In this document: positions 29,942 to 39,996 of the stretch, in pieces
Layout: every line of letters begins with the position of its first letter
Position numbering within the stretch: position 1 is the stretch's first letter
Assembly: GCA_030783905.1 (NCBI GenBank)
Contig: JAQAHH010000009.1
Location: forward strand, 1 to 64,000
DNA length: 64,000 nt
Direction of reading: 5' to 3'
Source of the DNA: Bisgaard Taxon 45
GTDB lineage: Bacteria > Pseudomonadota > Gammaproteobacteria > Enterobacterales > Pasteurellaceae
Notes under the pieces: generated by a model
Seen by the model: only the letters and a program-made list of their open reading frames with translations
What the model was told of the DNA's origin: nothing
Databases searched by the model: none
Translations under genes and position numbers: made by a program

Positions 29942-31210
29942 ATGAGCACAAGATTACGTGATTTAATTATGAATACATCTCGTTTATTTAGTTTGTTTTT
30001 CCAAGGTAATTTGGTAAAACGTATTTTTATTGGTCTTATCTTCGGTCTGGTTGTTGCACTGGTGACACCGACATTACAAGTGTCACTTGGGTTTAATTTA
30101 GCAGAAAAAGTTGGGGTACTAGGTACAATTTTTGTGCGCTCATTACGTGCCGTTGCACCGATTTTAATTTTTGTTCTTGTTATGGCCGCCATTGCCAATA
30201 AAAAAATTGGCGCGAAAAGCAATATGAAATCCATTGTTGTATTGTATCTTTTAGGGACATTTTTAGCGTCACTTTCTGCCGTTATGGCAGGCTTTTTATT
30301 CCCGAGTGAAGTGGCATTGGCGACCAAAGAAGATATGGCTTCAGCCCCACAAGGTGTCGGTCAGGTACTATTAACTTTAGTCTTCAATGTGGTTGATAAT
30401 CCATTAAATGCGCTTTTTAAAGCGAATTTCGTTGGCGTGTTAGCTTGGTCTATTGGTTTGGGCTTAGCGTTACGTCATGCATCAGAAAGCACAAAAATCA
30501 TGATATCCGATCTTGCGGAAGCGGTCTCTAAAATTGTGTATGTGATTATTGGATTTGCCCCAATTGGTGTATTTGGTTTGGTGAGTGAAACCTTAGCGGA
30601 TAAAGGATTAGTGGCACTGGGTGGCTATATTCATTTATTAGCGGTCTTAGTCGGTACCATGTTATTTGTTGCGTTTGTCGTGAACCCAATTTTAGTTTAC
30701 TGGAAGATTCGCCGTAATCCTTATCCATTAGTATGGACCTGTGTACGTGAAAGTGGTTTAACCGCATTTTTCACGCGCAGTTCTGCCGCAAATATTCCAG
30801 TCAACATTAATCTTGCCAAACGTCTAAATTTAGATGAAGAAACTTATTCGGTATCAATTCCGTTAGGTGCAACCATCAATATGGCGGGAGCTGCCATTAC
30901 CGTGACCATTCTTACGTTAGCCGCGGTGCATACTTTAGACATTCAAGTTTCTTTCTTTAGTGCGTTGTTATTGAGTGTAGTGGCGAGTATTTGTGCTTGT
31001 GGTGCCTCTGGTGTCGCGGGTGGTTCATTATTATTAATTCCATTAGCCTGTAGCTTATTTGGCGTTTCTGATGATGTGGCAGCACAAATGATCGGGGTCG
31101 GCTTTATTATCGGTATTTTACAAGATTCGACTGAAACCGCGTTAAATTCCTCAACGGACGTGTTATTTACTGCGGCAGCTTGTATTGCAGAAGAAAATAA
31201 ACAAGTTTAA
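29942..31210 (+). CDS. sstT: SstT, sodium:serine/threonine symporter
   Basis: Dicarboxylate/amino acid:cation symporter family. It has about eight to nine membrane segments, and the substrate region is [13 protein letters not shown] with [16 protein letters not shown] and [17 protein letters not shown], all as in E. coli SstT. 422 residues from ATG 29942; a second ATG at 29969 (413 residues) is closer to the E. coli start, and neither has a strong ribosome site. It imports serine and threonine with sodium across the inner membrane. Confidence 0.93.
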   Translation: MSTRLRDLIMNTSRLFSLFFQGNLVKRIFIGLIFGLVVALVTPTLQVSLGFNLAEKVGVLGTIFVRSLRAVAPILIFVLVMAAIANKKIGAKSNMKSIVVLYLLGTFLASLSAVMAGFLFPSEVALATKEDMASAPQGVGQVLLTLVFNVVDNPLNALFKANFVGVLAWSIGLGLALRHASESTKIMISDLAEAVSKIVYVIIGFAPIGVFGLVSETLADKGLVALGGYIHLLAVLVGTMLFVAFVVNPILVYWKIRRNPYPLVWTCVRESGLTAFFTRSSAANIPVNINLAKRLNLDEETYSVSIPLGATINMAGAAITVTILTLAAVHTLDIQVSFFSALLLSVVASICACGASGVAGGSLLLIPLACSLFGVSDDVAAQMIGVGFIIGILQDSTETALNSSTDVLFTAAACIAEENKQV

Positions 31211-31231
31211 TGAACAGTATTGAATGATGAG

Positions 31232-31258
31232 AAAGCGGATATTTATTCCGCTTTTTTT
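31232..31258 (+). terminator. Terminator after sstT
   Basis: AAAGCGGA and TCCGCTTT form an eight-base stem followed by a T-run. It lies 20 bases past sstT and before modF. Confidence 0.85.
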
Positions 31259-31270
31259 ATCGGAGGATGT

Positions 31271-32722
31271 ATGGGGAGCTTACAGCTTAAAGAGGCAAGG
31301 TTTAAATTACATCAACATCAATCTTTACATATTCCCCAGTTTTGTTTACTTGCGGGACAGTTTTGGGCGGTGGTGGGCGGCAATGGTAGTGGAAAAACGG
31401 CTTTTGCGCTCGCGTTACAACAGCAATTAGCCCTCGAAAGTGGCGAATATCAGCATGCATTTCAGCAAGTGGCGTTATTGTCCTTTGAAAAACAGCAGCA
31501 TATTCTTGAAGCCACTTTCAAGGATCGTAATCATGATGGGATAAGTCCAGATGATTTTGGTAAAACTGCACGTGAAACGATACTGAATGGTACAGGATCT
31601 GTGACTGTTTGTGAGGAATATGCAGAAATCTTGCACATTACTTCTTTATTAGATCGCCCTTTCATTCAACTTTCCACAGGGGAAAGCCGTAAGGTCTTGT
31701 TATGCCAAGCGTTAGTGAGTCAACCCGATCTGTTGATCTTAGATGAACCCTTTGAAGGCTTAGACCTGCAGTCGGTGCAAGATTGGTTGCATTTATTAGA
31801 TAAATTAAAAAGCAAAATGGCGATAATGCTGATCCTCAATCGTCTGTCTGATATTCCCGCACAAGCAAGTCATATTGCGATTTTGGACAATCGGGCGTTG
31901 GTTTTACAAGGGCAACGTGAGCATATTGAGCAACAAGGTTTATTTCAACAATTATGTTATGCCGAACATGCAGTAAATGAACCTTTACCTGCCCCCTTTG
32001 GGACACCAGTCCAGTTACCCGCTGATATGAATCCGTTTGAATTAAAAAAGGTAACGATTCAATATGGCGATAAAAAGATCCTTGATAATTTAACTTGGAC
32101 AGTAAAACCACAACAACATTGGTGGATTAAAGGGCCGAATGGTGCAGGAAAATCGACCTTATTATCAGTGCTGACTGGGGATCACCCACAATCTTATGCC
32201 AACCATGTGCGGTTATTTGGTCAACAACGTGGGAGTGGTGAAACCATTTGGGATATTAAACAAAAAATAGGCTATGTGAGTAGTCAGTTGCATATGGATT
32301 ACCGCGTGAATTGTTGTGTATTAGATGTCATTATCTCGGGCTTTTTTGATAGTATCGGTGTGTATCAACCAGTCTCAGAAGCACTGCGTTTAAAAGCAAT
32401 GCAGTGGTTGACACGTTTGCATCTTGCACCATTGGCGAACGTGCCTTTTCGTTCCCTGTCTTGGGGCCAACAACGGCTCTTGTTGATTACTCGCGCCATG
32501 GTGAAACACCCACCTATATTGATTTTAGACGAGCCTTTTCAGGGGTTGGACGGAGTGAATCGTAAACTGGTTAAACACTTTATTGAGCAACTTGTGCTAA
32601 ATAGTCAAACGCAACTATTATTTGTCTCTCATCAAGAGCAAGATGCCCCGAATTGCATGACTCATCGCTTTGAATTTATAGCCAATAATGATCAATATTC
32701 TTATATACAAAGTGCGCTCTAA
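31271..32722 (+). CDS. modF: ModF-like double ABC ATPase
   Basis: Cytoplasmic protein with two ABC ATPase domains and no membrane part, matching E. coli ModF (once called PhrA). Domain 1 has GGNGSGKTAF, LSTGESRKVLL and LLILDEPFEGLD; domain 2 has GPNGAGKSTLL, LSWGQQRLLL and LILDEPFQGLD. The frame extends upstream to 31220, but the start is set at MGSLQLKEA, where CGGAGGA precedes the ATG (483 residues). No modABC genes lie nearby, so a link to molybdate is only by name. Confidence 0.9.
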   Translation: MGSLQLKEARFKLHQHQSLHIPQFCLLAGQFWAVVGGNGSGKTAFALALQQQLALESGEYQHAFQQVALLSFEKQQHILEATFKDRNHDGISPDDFGKTARETILNGTGSVTVCEEYAEILHITSLLDRPFIQLSTGESRKVLLCQALVSQPDLLILDEPFEGLDLQSVQDWLHLLDKLKSKMAIMLILNRLSDIPAQASHIAILDNRALVLQGQREHIEQQGLFQQLCYAEHAVNEPLPAPFGTPVQLPADMNPFELKKVTIQYGDKKILDNLTWTVKPQQHWWIKGPNGAGKSTLLSVLTGDHPQSYANHVRLFGQQRGSGETIWDIKQKIGYVSSQLHMDYRVNCCVLDVIISGFFDSIGVYQPVSEALRLKAMQWLTRLHLAPLANVPFRSLSWGQQRLLLITRAMVKHPPILILDEPFQGLDGVNRKLVKHFIEQLVLNSQTQLLFVSHQEQDAPNCMTHRFEFIANNDQYSYIQSAL

Positions 32723-32766
32723 TTTGTTAGACTTTTTACAATATTTACTCATTTAGGAGAATGACG

Positions 32767-33690
32767 ATGGACTTTATTAATGGTTTACCCATAGCAACAA
32801 TTTTCTTTATTGTGCTAGTGATTTTTGTGTTGTATTCCACTTTAAAAACCGTGCCACAAGGTTATCATTGGACGATTGAACGTTTTGGGCGTTATACGCG
32901 TACCTTAACGCCCGGTTTGAATTTTGTGGTGCCATTTATTGACCGTGTTGGCCGTCGTATTAACATGATGGAACAGGTGTTAGATATCCCTTCACAAGAA
33001 GTCATTTCGAAAGATAATGCCAATGTGTCGATTGACGCGGTGTGTTTTGTGCAAGTCATTGATGCACGTAATGCGGCCTATGAAGTTAACCATTTAGAAC
33101 AAGCGATTATTAACCTGACCATGACGAATATTCGTACTGTATTGGGTTCAATGGAATTAGATGAAATGCTTTCACAACGTGATTCCATTAATAGTCGTTT
33201 GTTGTCTATCGTGGATGAAGCGACCAATCCTTGGGGGATTAAAGTCACCCGTATTGAAATTCGAGATGTACGCCCACCGCAAGAATTGATTGCGGCAATG
33301 AATGCACAAATGAAAGCGGAACGTAACAAACGTGCGGATATTTTAGAAGCTGAAGGGGTACGTCAAGCGGAAATTTTGCGTGCCGAAGGGGATAAACAGG
33401 CTCGTATCTTAAAAGCAGAAGGGGAACGTCAAGAAGCCTTTTTACAAGCAGAAGCACGTGAACGTGCCGCAGAGGCGGAAGCGCGTGCGACCCAAATGGT
33501 TTCTGAAGCGATTGCGAGTGGTGATACTAAAGCGATTAACTACTTTATTGCACAAAAATATACCGAAGCGTTAAAAGAAATCGGTGGTTCAGAAAATAGT
33601 AAAGTGGTGCTTATGCCATTAGAAGCAGGTAATTTAATCGGATCGATTGCCGGTATCGCGGAATTATTGAAAGGCGATAAAAAAGCCTAA
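32767..33690 (+). CDS. qmcA: QmcA-like SPFH/stomatin membrane protein
   Basis: One N-terminal membrane anchor ([17 protein letters not shown]), then a band-7/SPFH domain ([30 protein letters not shown]), and a charged coiled coil of [18 protein letters not shown] repeats, as in E. coli QmcA. ATG 32767 is preferred to 32761 because the TTAGGAGA site touches the earlier ATG. 307 residues. It is followed by an NfeD protein, a partner pairing known across bacteria. It probably forms large membrane-bound cages or microdomains. Confidence 0.93.
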   Translation: MDFINGLPIATIFFIVLVIFVLYSTLKTVPQGYHWTIERFGRYTRTLTPGLNFVVPFIDRVGRRINMMEQVLDIPSQEVISKDNANVSIDAVCFVQVIDARNAAYEVNHLEQAIINLTMTNIRTVLGSMELDEMLSQRDSINSRLLSIVDEATNPWGIKVTRIEIRDVRPPQELIAAMNAQMKAERNKRADILEAEGVRQAEILRAEGDKQARILKAEGERQEAFLQAEARERAAEAEARATQMVSEAIASGDTKAINYFIAQKYTEALKEIGGSENSKVVLMPLEAGNLIGSIAGIAELLKGDKKA

Positions 33691-33710
33691 TTACGGTCAG
33701 TGAGGTCAAT

Positions 33711-34160
33711 ATGGAATGGTTTTCCACGTGGAGTCATTGGCATTGGCTCATTTTAGGATTTGTTTTACTCATTGCGGAATTAGTGCTACCGGGTGTTTTC
33801 TTGCTTTGGTGGGGGCTAGCTGCCGTGGTCATGGCGGGCGTGATGGCGTTGATACCGAGCGTCTCCTTAACTGTATTGGCGATCAGCTATGCCATTCTAG
33901 CCATTATTCTGAGTGTCGTTTGGTGGAAGTACCAACACGGTAAGGATAAAGCAGATCAGTTACATTCGTCATTAAATCAACGCGATCACGCGATGCTTGG
34001 GACAAGAGGCACCGTACAACAAATCGCCCCTAATGGCATTGGGCGTGGACATTTTGGTGATACCACTTGGCGCATTCAAGGCGCTGATTTACAGGTTGGT
34101 GATTTAGTTGAAGTGTGCCAAGTGGACGGTATTACGTTAAAAGTGAAAAAAGTGAATTAA
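33711..34160 (+). CDS. NfeD-like membrane protein (YbbK type)
   Basis: Short NfeD protein: two or three membrane helices in the first 75 residues (WLILGFVLLIAELVLPGVFL, LTVLAISYAILAIILSVVWW), then a soluble OB-fold domain with GTRGTVQ and GDLVEVCQVDG. 149 residues. It directly follows the SPFH protein (20-base gap) and is inferred to be its binding partner, as for YbbK and QmcA in E. coli. GAGG precedes the start. Confidence 0.9.
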   Translation: MEWFSTWSHWHWLILGFVLLIAELVLPGVFLLWWGLAAVVMAGVMALIPSVSLTVLAISYAILAIILSVVWWKYQHGKDKADQLHSSLNQRDHAMLGTRGTVQQIAPNGIGRGHFGDTTWRIQGADLQVGDLVEVCQVDGITLKVKKVN

Positions 34161-34165
34161 ACATT

Positions 34166-34780
34166 ATGCGTCATCTCATTATTTTTGCCCATCCAAATAG
34201 CCAAACGAGTTTTAACCGTGCGATTTTGGATGCGGTTGTACAAACCAGTCAACAGTTAGCAGTACAGGCTGTCGTACGTGATCTTTATACACTCAATTTC
34301 AATCCCATTTTATCTTGGGAAGAATTGCAAGCAGTTTATCAAGATATCGTGCCAGCAGAGGTCAAATTTGAGCATCAGCTCATTAGCCAAGCCGATTTAA
34401 TTACATTGATTTACCCGTTATGGTGGATGGGGTTCCCTGCCATCTTGAAAGGTTACTTAGATCGTGTATTAAGTCATGGCTTTGCCTATAAAACAGAAGA
34501 GGGACAATCTGTTGGTTTATTGGGCGGCAAAAAAATGCAACACTTTATTACCATTGGCAATAACGTGGAGATTTACCAAAATATGGGATTTGCACAATCA
34601 TTAAAGGATTGCTTGGTAGACGGATTATTTAATTATTGTGGCATCACCGATATTCAGCACGAATTGTTCGGTGATATTCATTTAATTGACGATCACGCAC
34701 GTCACGCCATGTTGCAAAAGGTCAGTGAGAAAACACGTGAAAATTTGACCGCACTTTTAGAGAAAAAACATGACAACTGA
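34166..34780 (+). CDS. NAD(P)H:quinone oxidoreductase-like flavoprotein
   Basis: Flavodoxin-like fold protein of the NQO1/KefF/YwrO family: FMN/FAD phosphate-binding loop FAHPNSQTSFN near residue 6, the family motif YPLWWMGFPAILKGYLDRV near residue 80, and GLLGGKKMQHFITIGN further on. 204 residues from ATG 34166; the open frame to 34115 would overlap nfeD. It is likely a two-electron quinone reductase; the real acceptor is unknown. The downstream chaperone-like gene overlaps its end by 11 bases. An uptake signal lies near the end (34748). Confidence 0.85.
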   Translation: MRHLIIFAHPNSQTSFNRAILDAVVQTSQQLAVQAVVRDLYTLNFNPILSWEELQAVYQDIVPAEVKFEHQLISQADLITLIYPLWWMGFPAILKGYLDRVLSHGFAYKTEEGQSVGLLGGKKMQHFITIGNNVEIYQNMGFAQSLKDCLVDGLFNYCGITDIQHELFGDIHLIDDHARHAMLQKVSEKTRENLTALLEKKHDN

Positions 34781-35345
34781 AAACCAACTTAACGCTTTTT
34801 CCATGATCAGTCGCCTGTTTGGCAATTTGTTTTATCGATCACCCAATGATCCGATTTTAGCCAACGTATTTGCTTGGTTGCAGCAACAAGGTCTTAGTTC
34901 AATTTGGGCATTAGATACAGATAGTCAAAGTCAACAAGCCCTTGACAGCGTGCAAATGCCATTGGATTTAAATGCATTAGCCAAAGAATACGAAAAATTA
35001 TTTGCTGGAGAGATACCACAAGTCAGCACCAGACTGAGTGATTACGGTGTTTCTGTTGAAGAATTTGTTCATTTTAGACAATGTAGAGGGATGCCTGCGC
35101 TAGAAAGTGCGGATCATTTTGCGTTACTTTTATTAACGGCTTCTTGGATTGAAGACAATCTTGATTCTGTGGCGGCACAACATCAACTGTTTGAGCAATT
35201 CTTATTGCCTTGTGCAAGTAAGTTTCTTGCGCAGGTGGAAAGTAAAGCAAGCTTGCCTTTTTATCGTGCCTTAGCCATTTTGTCGAAAGAAATATTGGCA
35301 GCGATGGCAGATGAATTAGAAGAATACGCAGATCAAACCCTATAA
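34770..35345 (+). CDS. ycdY: YcdY-like TorD/DmsD family chaperone
   Basis: Helical protein of the TorD family, closest in memory to E. coli YcdY: it shares a start like SRLFGNLFYRSPNDPIL, the segment RGMPALESADHFALLLL, ASWIEDN, and LPFYRALAILSKEIL. TorD proteins help mature molybdo- or zinc-enzymes; YcdY assists the zinc phosphatase YcdX. No such client gene is adjacent here. 191 residues. It overlaps the oxidoreductase gene, so the two are probably translated together. Confidence 0.82.
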   Translation: MTTENQLNAFSMISRLFGNLFYRSPNDPILANVFAWLQQQGLSSIWALDTDSQSQQALDSVQMPLDLNALAKEYEKLFAGEIPQVSTRLSDYGVSVEEFVHFRQCRGMPALESADHFALLLLTASWIEDNLDSVAAQHQLFEQFLLPCASKFLAQVESKASLPFYRALAILSKEILAAMADELEEYADQTL

Positions 35346-35365
35346 GTTTTTTCTTGTCACAAGCA

Positions 35366-35393
35366 AAAAGCAGCGTGAAAAAACGCTGCTTTT
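35366..35393 (+). terminator. Terminator after the YcdY-like gene
   Basis: AAAAGCAGCGT and ACGCTGCTTTT form an 11-base perfect stem with a GAAAAA loop, 20 bases past the stop. Confidence 0.85.
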
Positions 35394-35448
35394 AACCATT
35401 CTTGAATACCCACCGCACGTTTGCAGGTACTACAACGCCTAGTAGACT

Positions 35449-36390
35449 TTATTCCTCATCATATAAACTGGGTTCATTTTCATCAGGGCGGGTTTTAAAA
35501 CGGCGATGTAGCCACATGTATTGTTCTACCCCTTTCATAATTTCTGTCTCTACCACTTGATTCATACGAATAGCAATACGGGTTTCATCTGTAATATCGG
35601 AAAAATCCACTGGGGGAGAAATCTTAACCGTATAACCAGAACCATCCGCATTACGTAACGGAGCAAAAGGAATGACTTTACTGGTTGGGGAGGATTTTAA
35701 TAAGTAATAGGTACCTGTCGTGGTTGCGGCATCTGGGACGGCAAAAAAGGGCACAAAGACTGCATTTTTACGTCCATAATCATGATCAGGAGCATACCAA
35801 ATAATTTCACCTTGGCGTAAGGCACGGATCATGCCACGCAAATCTTTTCGATCGAGGAGATCTTTATTGGAACGTAGGCGCCCTTGTATTTGTAGCCAAT
35901 CCATCAATGGGTTGTCATTCGGGCGATAAACGCCAATGCCTGGTTGATGCAGTCCAACAATGCGCGCACCCAATTCTAAAGTTAAGAAATGGACACCAAC
36001 AAAGATAACTCCATCTTGTTTGTATTCTTTTAAATAGTTTAGGCCTTCGATTTTCGACCATTTTTTGATTCGTGCATCAGACCAAAACCACGCCATACCC
36101 GTTTCGATCACAGCCATCCCCGTAGCTTTCAAATTGGTCTGTAATAAAGTTTCTATTTGTTCAGCAGAATAATGGGGAAAACAGAGTTGTAAATTTCGGC
36201 GAGCAATTTTAGCACGACGTTTACCCACCCCTGATTTGGCTAATAACCAACCTAATCCATGCCCGAGTTTGTATAAAACAGGGTAGGGTAGGCATAAGAT
36301 CAGACGCCATAACGCCACCCCTAGCCAAAATCCCCAGTGTTTGGGTTTTAAAAATGCTTTTTGAAATGTTGGGAGTTTATTGTGTGCCAT
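35449..36390 (-). CDS. lpxL: LpxL/HtrB lipid A lauroyl-type acyltransferase
   Basis: Inner-membrane enzyme adding a secondary acyl chain to Kdo-lipid A. An N-terminal membrane segment (HWGFWLGVALWRLIL) is followed by the acyltransferase HX4E motif in VGVHFLTLELG near residue 135, and by YRPNDNPLMDW and WYAPDHDYGRK. The C-terminal WLHRRFKTRP ending is the same as in E. coli LpxL. 313 residues. Divergent from hldE, the arrangement also known from Haemophilus (htrB-rfaE), which places two LPS genes together. Confidence 0.94.
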   Translation of the reverse strand: MAHNKLPTFQKAFLKPKHWGFWLGVALWRLILCLPYPVLYKLGHGLGWLLAKSGVGKRRAKIARRNLQLCFPHYSAEQIETLLQTNLKATGMAVIETGMAWFWSDARIKKWSKIEGLNYLKEYKQDGVIFVGVHFLTLELGARIVGLHQPGIGVYRPNDNPLMDWLQIQGRLRSNKDLLDRKDLRGMIRALRQGEIIWYAPDHDYGRKNAVFVPFFAVPDAATTTGTYYLLKSSPTSKVIPFAPLRNADGSGYTVKISPPVDFSDITDETRIAIRMNQVVETEIMKGVEQYMWLHRRFKTRPDENEPSLYDEE

Positions 36391-36612
36391 AAAATTGCTT
36401 TAGTCTCTTTATTGATAAATAGAGAGTAAGAAAACATTACTCAATTTGTAATAATATGACAAATTATCGCATAAATAGGGCGTGAATATTACTAGTTATG
36501 ACATAATTAGGTAAGTCATCTCAGAAAAAGTCGTGCAATTTGTTGACGGTAAAGGGGAAATCCGCATTTTCCTATGTTAAAATTACGTAATTTTTATTAA
36601 GAGAGAACGAAA

Positions 36613-38043
36613 ATGTTTCAATATTCTGCAGAATTTAAACAAGCAAAAGTGTTGGTGTTGGGTGATGTTATGCTCGACCGTTACTGGTTTGGGGCAACAA
36701 ATCGTATTTCACCAGAAGCGCCAGTACCAGTGGTCAGAGTGCAAGATAATGAAGAACGTGCCGGGGGCGCAGCGAACGTGGCGATGAATATTGCTGCATT
36801 AAATGTCCCCGTCAAATTACTTGGCTTAACGGGACTTGATGAAACAGGTATGGCTTTAGAAAGTTTATTAGCAAAAAGCCGTATTGAATGTGATTTTGTA
36901 CAATTACATACTCATCCAACCATTACAAAATTACGCATTTTGTCGCGTCATCAACAGTTATTACGCTTAGATTTTGAAGAAGATTTTCAGAATGTGACAA
37001 GTGATGATTTATTGCAAAAATTAGATAAGGCACTACCTGATTATGGCGCATTAGTGTTGTCGGATTATGGTAAAGGCACATTAAATCAAGTGCAAAAAAT
37101 GATTCAACTTGCACGTAAAGCCAATATGCCTGTATTAATCGATCCGAAAGGTACGGATTTTGAACGATATCGTGGCGCGACGTTATTAACGCCAAATATG
37201 GCTGAATTTGAAGCGGTAGTTGGTCAATGTCATTCAGAAGAAGAGATTATTGAAAAAGGCTTAGCATTAATTGAACAGCTCGATCTGAGTGCACTGTTAG
37301 TGACGCGTTCTGAAAAAGGGATGACCTTATTACGCCCAAACCAACCCGCATTCCATTTAGCCACAGAAGCCAAAGAAGTCTTTGATGTAACCGGGGCGGG
37401 GGACACGGTGATCAGTGTGTTAGCCACCGCGTTAGCCGACGGGCGTGCTTTTGAAGAAGCGTGTTATTTAGCCAATGTTGCTGCAGGTATTGTGGTGGGT
37501 AAACTGGGGACATCAACGGTTTCTAGTGTGGAATTAGAAAATGCTATTCATGGTCGCTCCAATACGGGATTTGGCATCATGAGTGAAGCGGATCTCAAAC
37601 GTGTGGTCGCACAAGCGAAGGCGCGAGGTGAGAAAATTGTGATGACCAATGGCTGTTTTGATATTCTGCATCCGGGACATGTCTCTTACCTTGAGAATGC
37701 ACGCAAATTAGGCGATCGTTTAATTGTCGCGGTGAACAGTGATGCCTCCGTCAAACGCCTGAAGGGTGATACACGCCCAATTAATGATCTCCAAGCACGT
37801 ATGGCGGTATTAGCAGGACTTTCTTCAGTCGATTGGCTAGTGGAATTTCATGAAGATACACCACAACGTTTAATTGCCGAAGTATTGCCAGATTTATTGG
37901 TGAAAGGAGGCGATTATAAACCCGAAGAGATCGCAGGTAGCCAAGAAGTGTGGGCAAATGGCGGTGATGTCCGTGTACTGAATTTTGAAAATGGTTGTTC
38001 AACCAGTAATGTGATTAGCAAGATCCAACAGTTGAAAGATTAA
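36613..38043 (+). CDS. hldE: HldE, bifunctional heptose kinase/adenylyltransferase
   Basis: Makes ADP-heptose precursors for the LPS core. The N-terminal ribokinase-like domain (about residues 1-320) contains [11 protein letters not shown], the [10 protein letters not shown] sugar-binding motif, and the catalytic DVTGAGDTV. The C-terminal cytidylyltransferase-like domain (about 340-476) contains [16 protein letters not shown] with the HxGH motif. 476 residues, full length. GAGAGAACG precedes the start. Facing lpxL across a 220-base intergenic region that should hold both promoters. Confidence 0.97.
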   Translation: MFQYSAEFKQAKVLVLGDVMLDRYWFGATNRISPEAPVPVVRVQDNEERAGGAANVAMNIAALNVPVKLLGLTGLDETGMALESLLAKSRIECDFVQLHTHPTITKLRILSRHQQLLRLDFEEDFQNVTSDDLLQKLDKALPDYGALVLSDYGKGTLNQVQKMIQLARKANMPVLIDPKGTDFERYRGATLLTPNMAEFEAVVGQCHSEEEIIEKGLALIEQLDLSALLVTRSEKGMTLLRPNQPAFHLATEAKEVFDVTGAGDTVISVLATALADGRAFEEACYLANVAAGIVVGKLGTSTVSSVELENAIHGRSNTGFGIMSEADLKRVVAQAKARGEKIVMTNGCFDILHPGHVSYLENARKLGDRLIVAVNSDASVKRLKGDTRPINDLQARMAVLAGLSSVDWLVEFHEDTPQRLIAEVLPDLLVKGGDYKPEEIAGSQEVWANGGDVRVLNFENGCSTSNVISKIQQLKD

Positions 38044-38085
38044 GATTATTTTTGATTTGATCTTAGCCATGACCTATTTTGAGCA

Positions 38086-38116
38086 AAGGGCAAACCTGAT
38101 GTTTGCCCTTCTTTGT
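38086..38116 (+). terminator. Terminator after hldE
   Basis: AAGGGCAAAC and GTTTGCCCTT form a perfect ten-base stem with a CTGAT loop, followed by CTTTG; the T-run is short. Confidence 0.75.
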
Positions 38117-38177
38117 GAGATTAAAACAGGGTAATGGCAGCAATGCATGATAGGAAAAGATCTTTTTTTCACGACCC

Positions 38178-38230
38178 ACTTTTTTCTTTGCTTGTGCAAA
38201 AGAAAAAGTAGGTAAAAAGAAAGTGCGCCT
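38178..38230. repeat. Hairpin repeat of the ACTTTTTTCTTTGC...GCAAAAGAAAAAGT type
   Basis: The arms ACTTTTTTCTTTGC (38178-38191) and GCAAAAGAAAAAGT (38196-38209) are near-perfect complements around TTGT, followed by AGGTAAAAAGAAAGTGCGCC. I remember very similar sequences scattered in intergenic regions of many gammaproteobacteria, where they often give rise to false small ORFs. The remainder of the 38117-38402 gap shows no gene. Confidence 0.5.
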
Positions 38231-38402
38231 TGATTTTTTTGTTTCTCCGCTTGTTGCTTGCTTTTAATACCGACTTTGCGAACTCGTTTGGTAAGTCAAG
38301 CTCAAATAAGAAAAGTGTTGTTCAGAAGTTAACGCAACCGCTAGGCTGAAAAACAAGGGGACATATCAGAAACGTTTTTAAAATACGCTACACTTTTTCA
38401 TC

Positions 38403-38795
38403 TCAGTCACACCTTGACTCTAGCTGATGTAATAATTTTTCAATTTGTTTTAATCCATTCAATCTAGTATGACTTAACCGTTGTGCAATACCTAATTCGC
38501 TAAAATAAGCTGTTAAATCAAATTGTTTGAGTTGTTCAGCGGTTTGCCCATTAATTTCTTGTAATAAAATCCACAATAAGCCATTGATTATACGAGCTTC
38601 ACTGTAGGCTTGAAAGATAAAAGTGCGGTCGTTTTTTTCCATTATTTTAAACCAGACTTTCGCTTCGCAACCTGAAATGGGTTGCATTTCTGCAAGTTGT
38701 TGAGCAGTAGGCGCAGGAAGTTGTTTGCCCGCTTGGATAATCAGGCGATAACGTTCTTCCCAGCTTGGGGCATTGAGTAGTAGTGGTTTCATCAT
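38403..38795 (-). CDS. csdE: CsdE/SufE sulfur acceptor protein
   Basis: SufE-family sulfur acceptor that takes persulfide from the cysteine desulfurase encoded next to it. The active cysteine is in PISGCEAKVWFK near residue 50, and the later WILLQEINGQTAEQL segment is typical. 130 residues. The start directly abuts the csdA stop, so translation is likely coupled. An uptake signal lies within (38621). Assignment as CsdE rather than SufE follows from the CsdA-type partner and the absence of suf genes nearby. Confidence 0.92.
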   Translation of the reverse strand: MMKPLLLNAPSWEERYRLIIQAGKQLPAPTAQQLAEMQPISGCEAKVWFKIMEKNDRTFIFQAYSEARIINGLLWILLQEINGQTAEQLKQFDLTAYFSELGIAQRLSHTRLNGLKQIEKLLHQLESRCD

Positions 38796-39995
38796 TTAAT
38801 CTAATAAAGCTAATGCGTTGTCGAGTGCTTGAAAAAAGGCATCTACATCGCTTTGTTGGTTATAGGGGGCAAAGGAAAGACGCAAAGTACTATCTTGTCC
38901 TAAGCGAGCGAGGTAAGGTTGAGCGCAATGTTCACCTGCCCGTAAGGCAATATTTTGTTCGGCAAGTAGTGTGGCGATATCAGAGGTGGTTATCCCGTTA
39001 AAAACAAAACAGACGATGCAACTGGGTTGAGGTGATAAAAATAGCTGGCAAGTTGGATACGTTTTTAATCGTGCTTTGCATTGTTCGGCTAAGGCAACGG
39101 CATGTTGTTCCGCAACGACCAAGTCCCATTGACTTAACCATGCTAAGACGGCATTAAAGCCAATTACCCCAGCAATATTTGGTGTACCAGCTTCTAGGCG
39201 ATAAGGTAAATCGGCAAAACTGATCTGTGTTGCCGATACCCTGTCCACCATTTTACCACCGTATAGCAGCGGCTGAAGTTGTTCAAGTGCACTAAGCTTG
39301 CCACTTAACACACCGAGTCCATTAGGTCCATAAAGTTTATGGGCAGAAAAGGTAATAAAATCGGCATCTAAGGTTTGTAAATCAATAGGCAAGTGACTGA
39401 TTGCTTGTGCCGCATCGACTAACACGAAAGCCTTACTATGTTGACGTATTAGGTGAATCAAGTTCGCAATCGGTTGTTCTGTGCCGGTGACATTGGAAAC
39501 AAAGTTTAATGCAATCAAGACGGTGTTTTCATTGAGCGCATCAATAAGTGTCTGTTCCTCGATGAGCCATTGATCATTGATCGGCAATACATGCAATATC
39601 GCACCGTATTGACGCGCGATTTCAGACCAAGTGACAAAATTGGCGTGGTGATCCGCTTCACTAATAATGATTTCAGCCTTTGGATTCAGTCGGTGGGATA
39701 AACCTCTCGCCACTAAGTTGATCGCATGGGTTGTGCCTGATGTCCAAATAATGGCCTCTCTGCTTTCTGCATGGATGAACTCTTTTACTCGCTCACGTGC
39801 TTGTTCAAAAAGTGCGGTCTGTTTTTCATCATATTGACTCCGATGTACGGAGCCAGCAGATTGATAATAAGCCGTTGTAGCATCAATCAGCGCTTGTGGT
39901 TTTAGTGCGGTTGCTGCGCTGTCTAAGTAGATGACAGCCTCTTCTTGTTGGAAGTAAGGAAAATGTTGTTTAAATACGCTTGGATGGAATGTCAT
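38796..39995 (-). CDS. csdA: CsdA-type cysteine desulfurase
   Basis: PLP enzyme that removes sulfur from cysteine. Key motifs: YLDSAATALKP near residue 24, EADHHANFVTW, the PLP lysine in FSAHKLYGPNGLGVL near residue 220, and the active cysteine in LRAGEHCAQPYL near residue 355, with the group II spacing typical of SufS/CsdA. The start is set at MTFHPSVFK (399 residues); the frame to 40061 overlaps the nuclease gene upstream. One base separates it from the nuclease stop. An uptake signal lies at 39810. Confidence 0.93.
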   Translation of the reverse strand: MTFHPSVFKQHFPYFQQEEAVIYLDSAATALKPQALIDATTAYYQSAGSVHRSQYDEKQTALFEQARERVKEFIHAESREAIIWTSGTTHAINLVARGLSHRLNPKAEIIISEADHHANFVTWSEIARQYGAILHVLPINDQWLIEEQTLIDALNENTVLIALNFVSNVTGTEQPIANLIHLIRQHSKAFVLVDAAQAISHLPIDLQTLDADFITFSAHKLYGPNGLGVLSGKLSALEQLQPLLYGGKMVDRVSATQISFADLPYRLEAGTPNIAGVIGFNAVLAWLSQWDLVVAEQHAVALAEQCKARLKTYPTCQLFLSPQPSCIVCFVFNGITTSDIATLLAEQNIALRAGEHCAQPYLARLGQDSTLRLSFAPYNQQSDVDAFFQALDNALALLD

Positions 39996-39996
39996 C

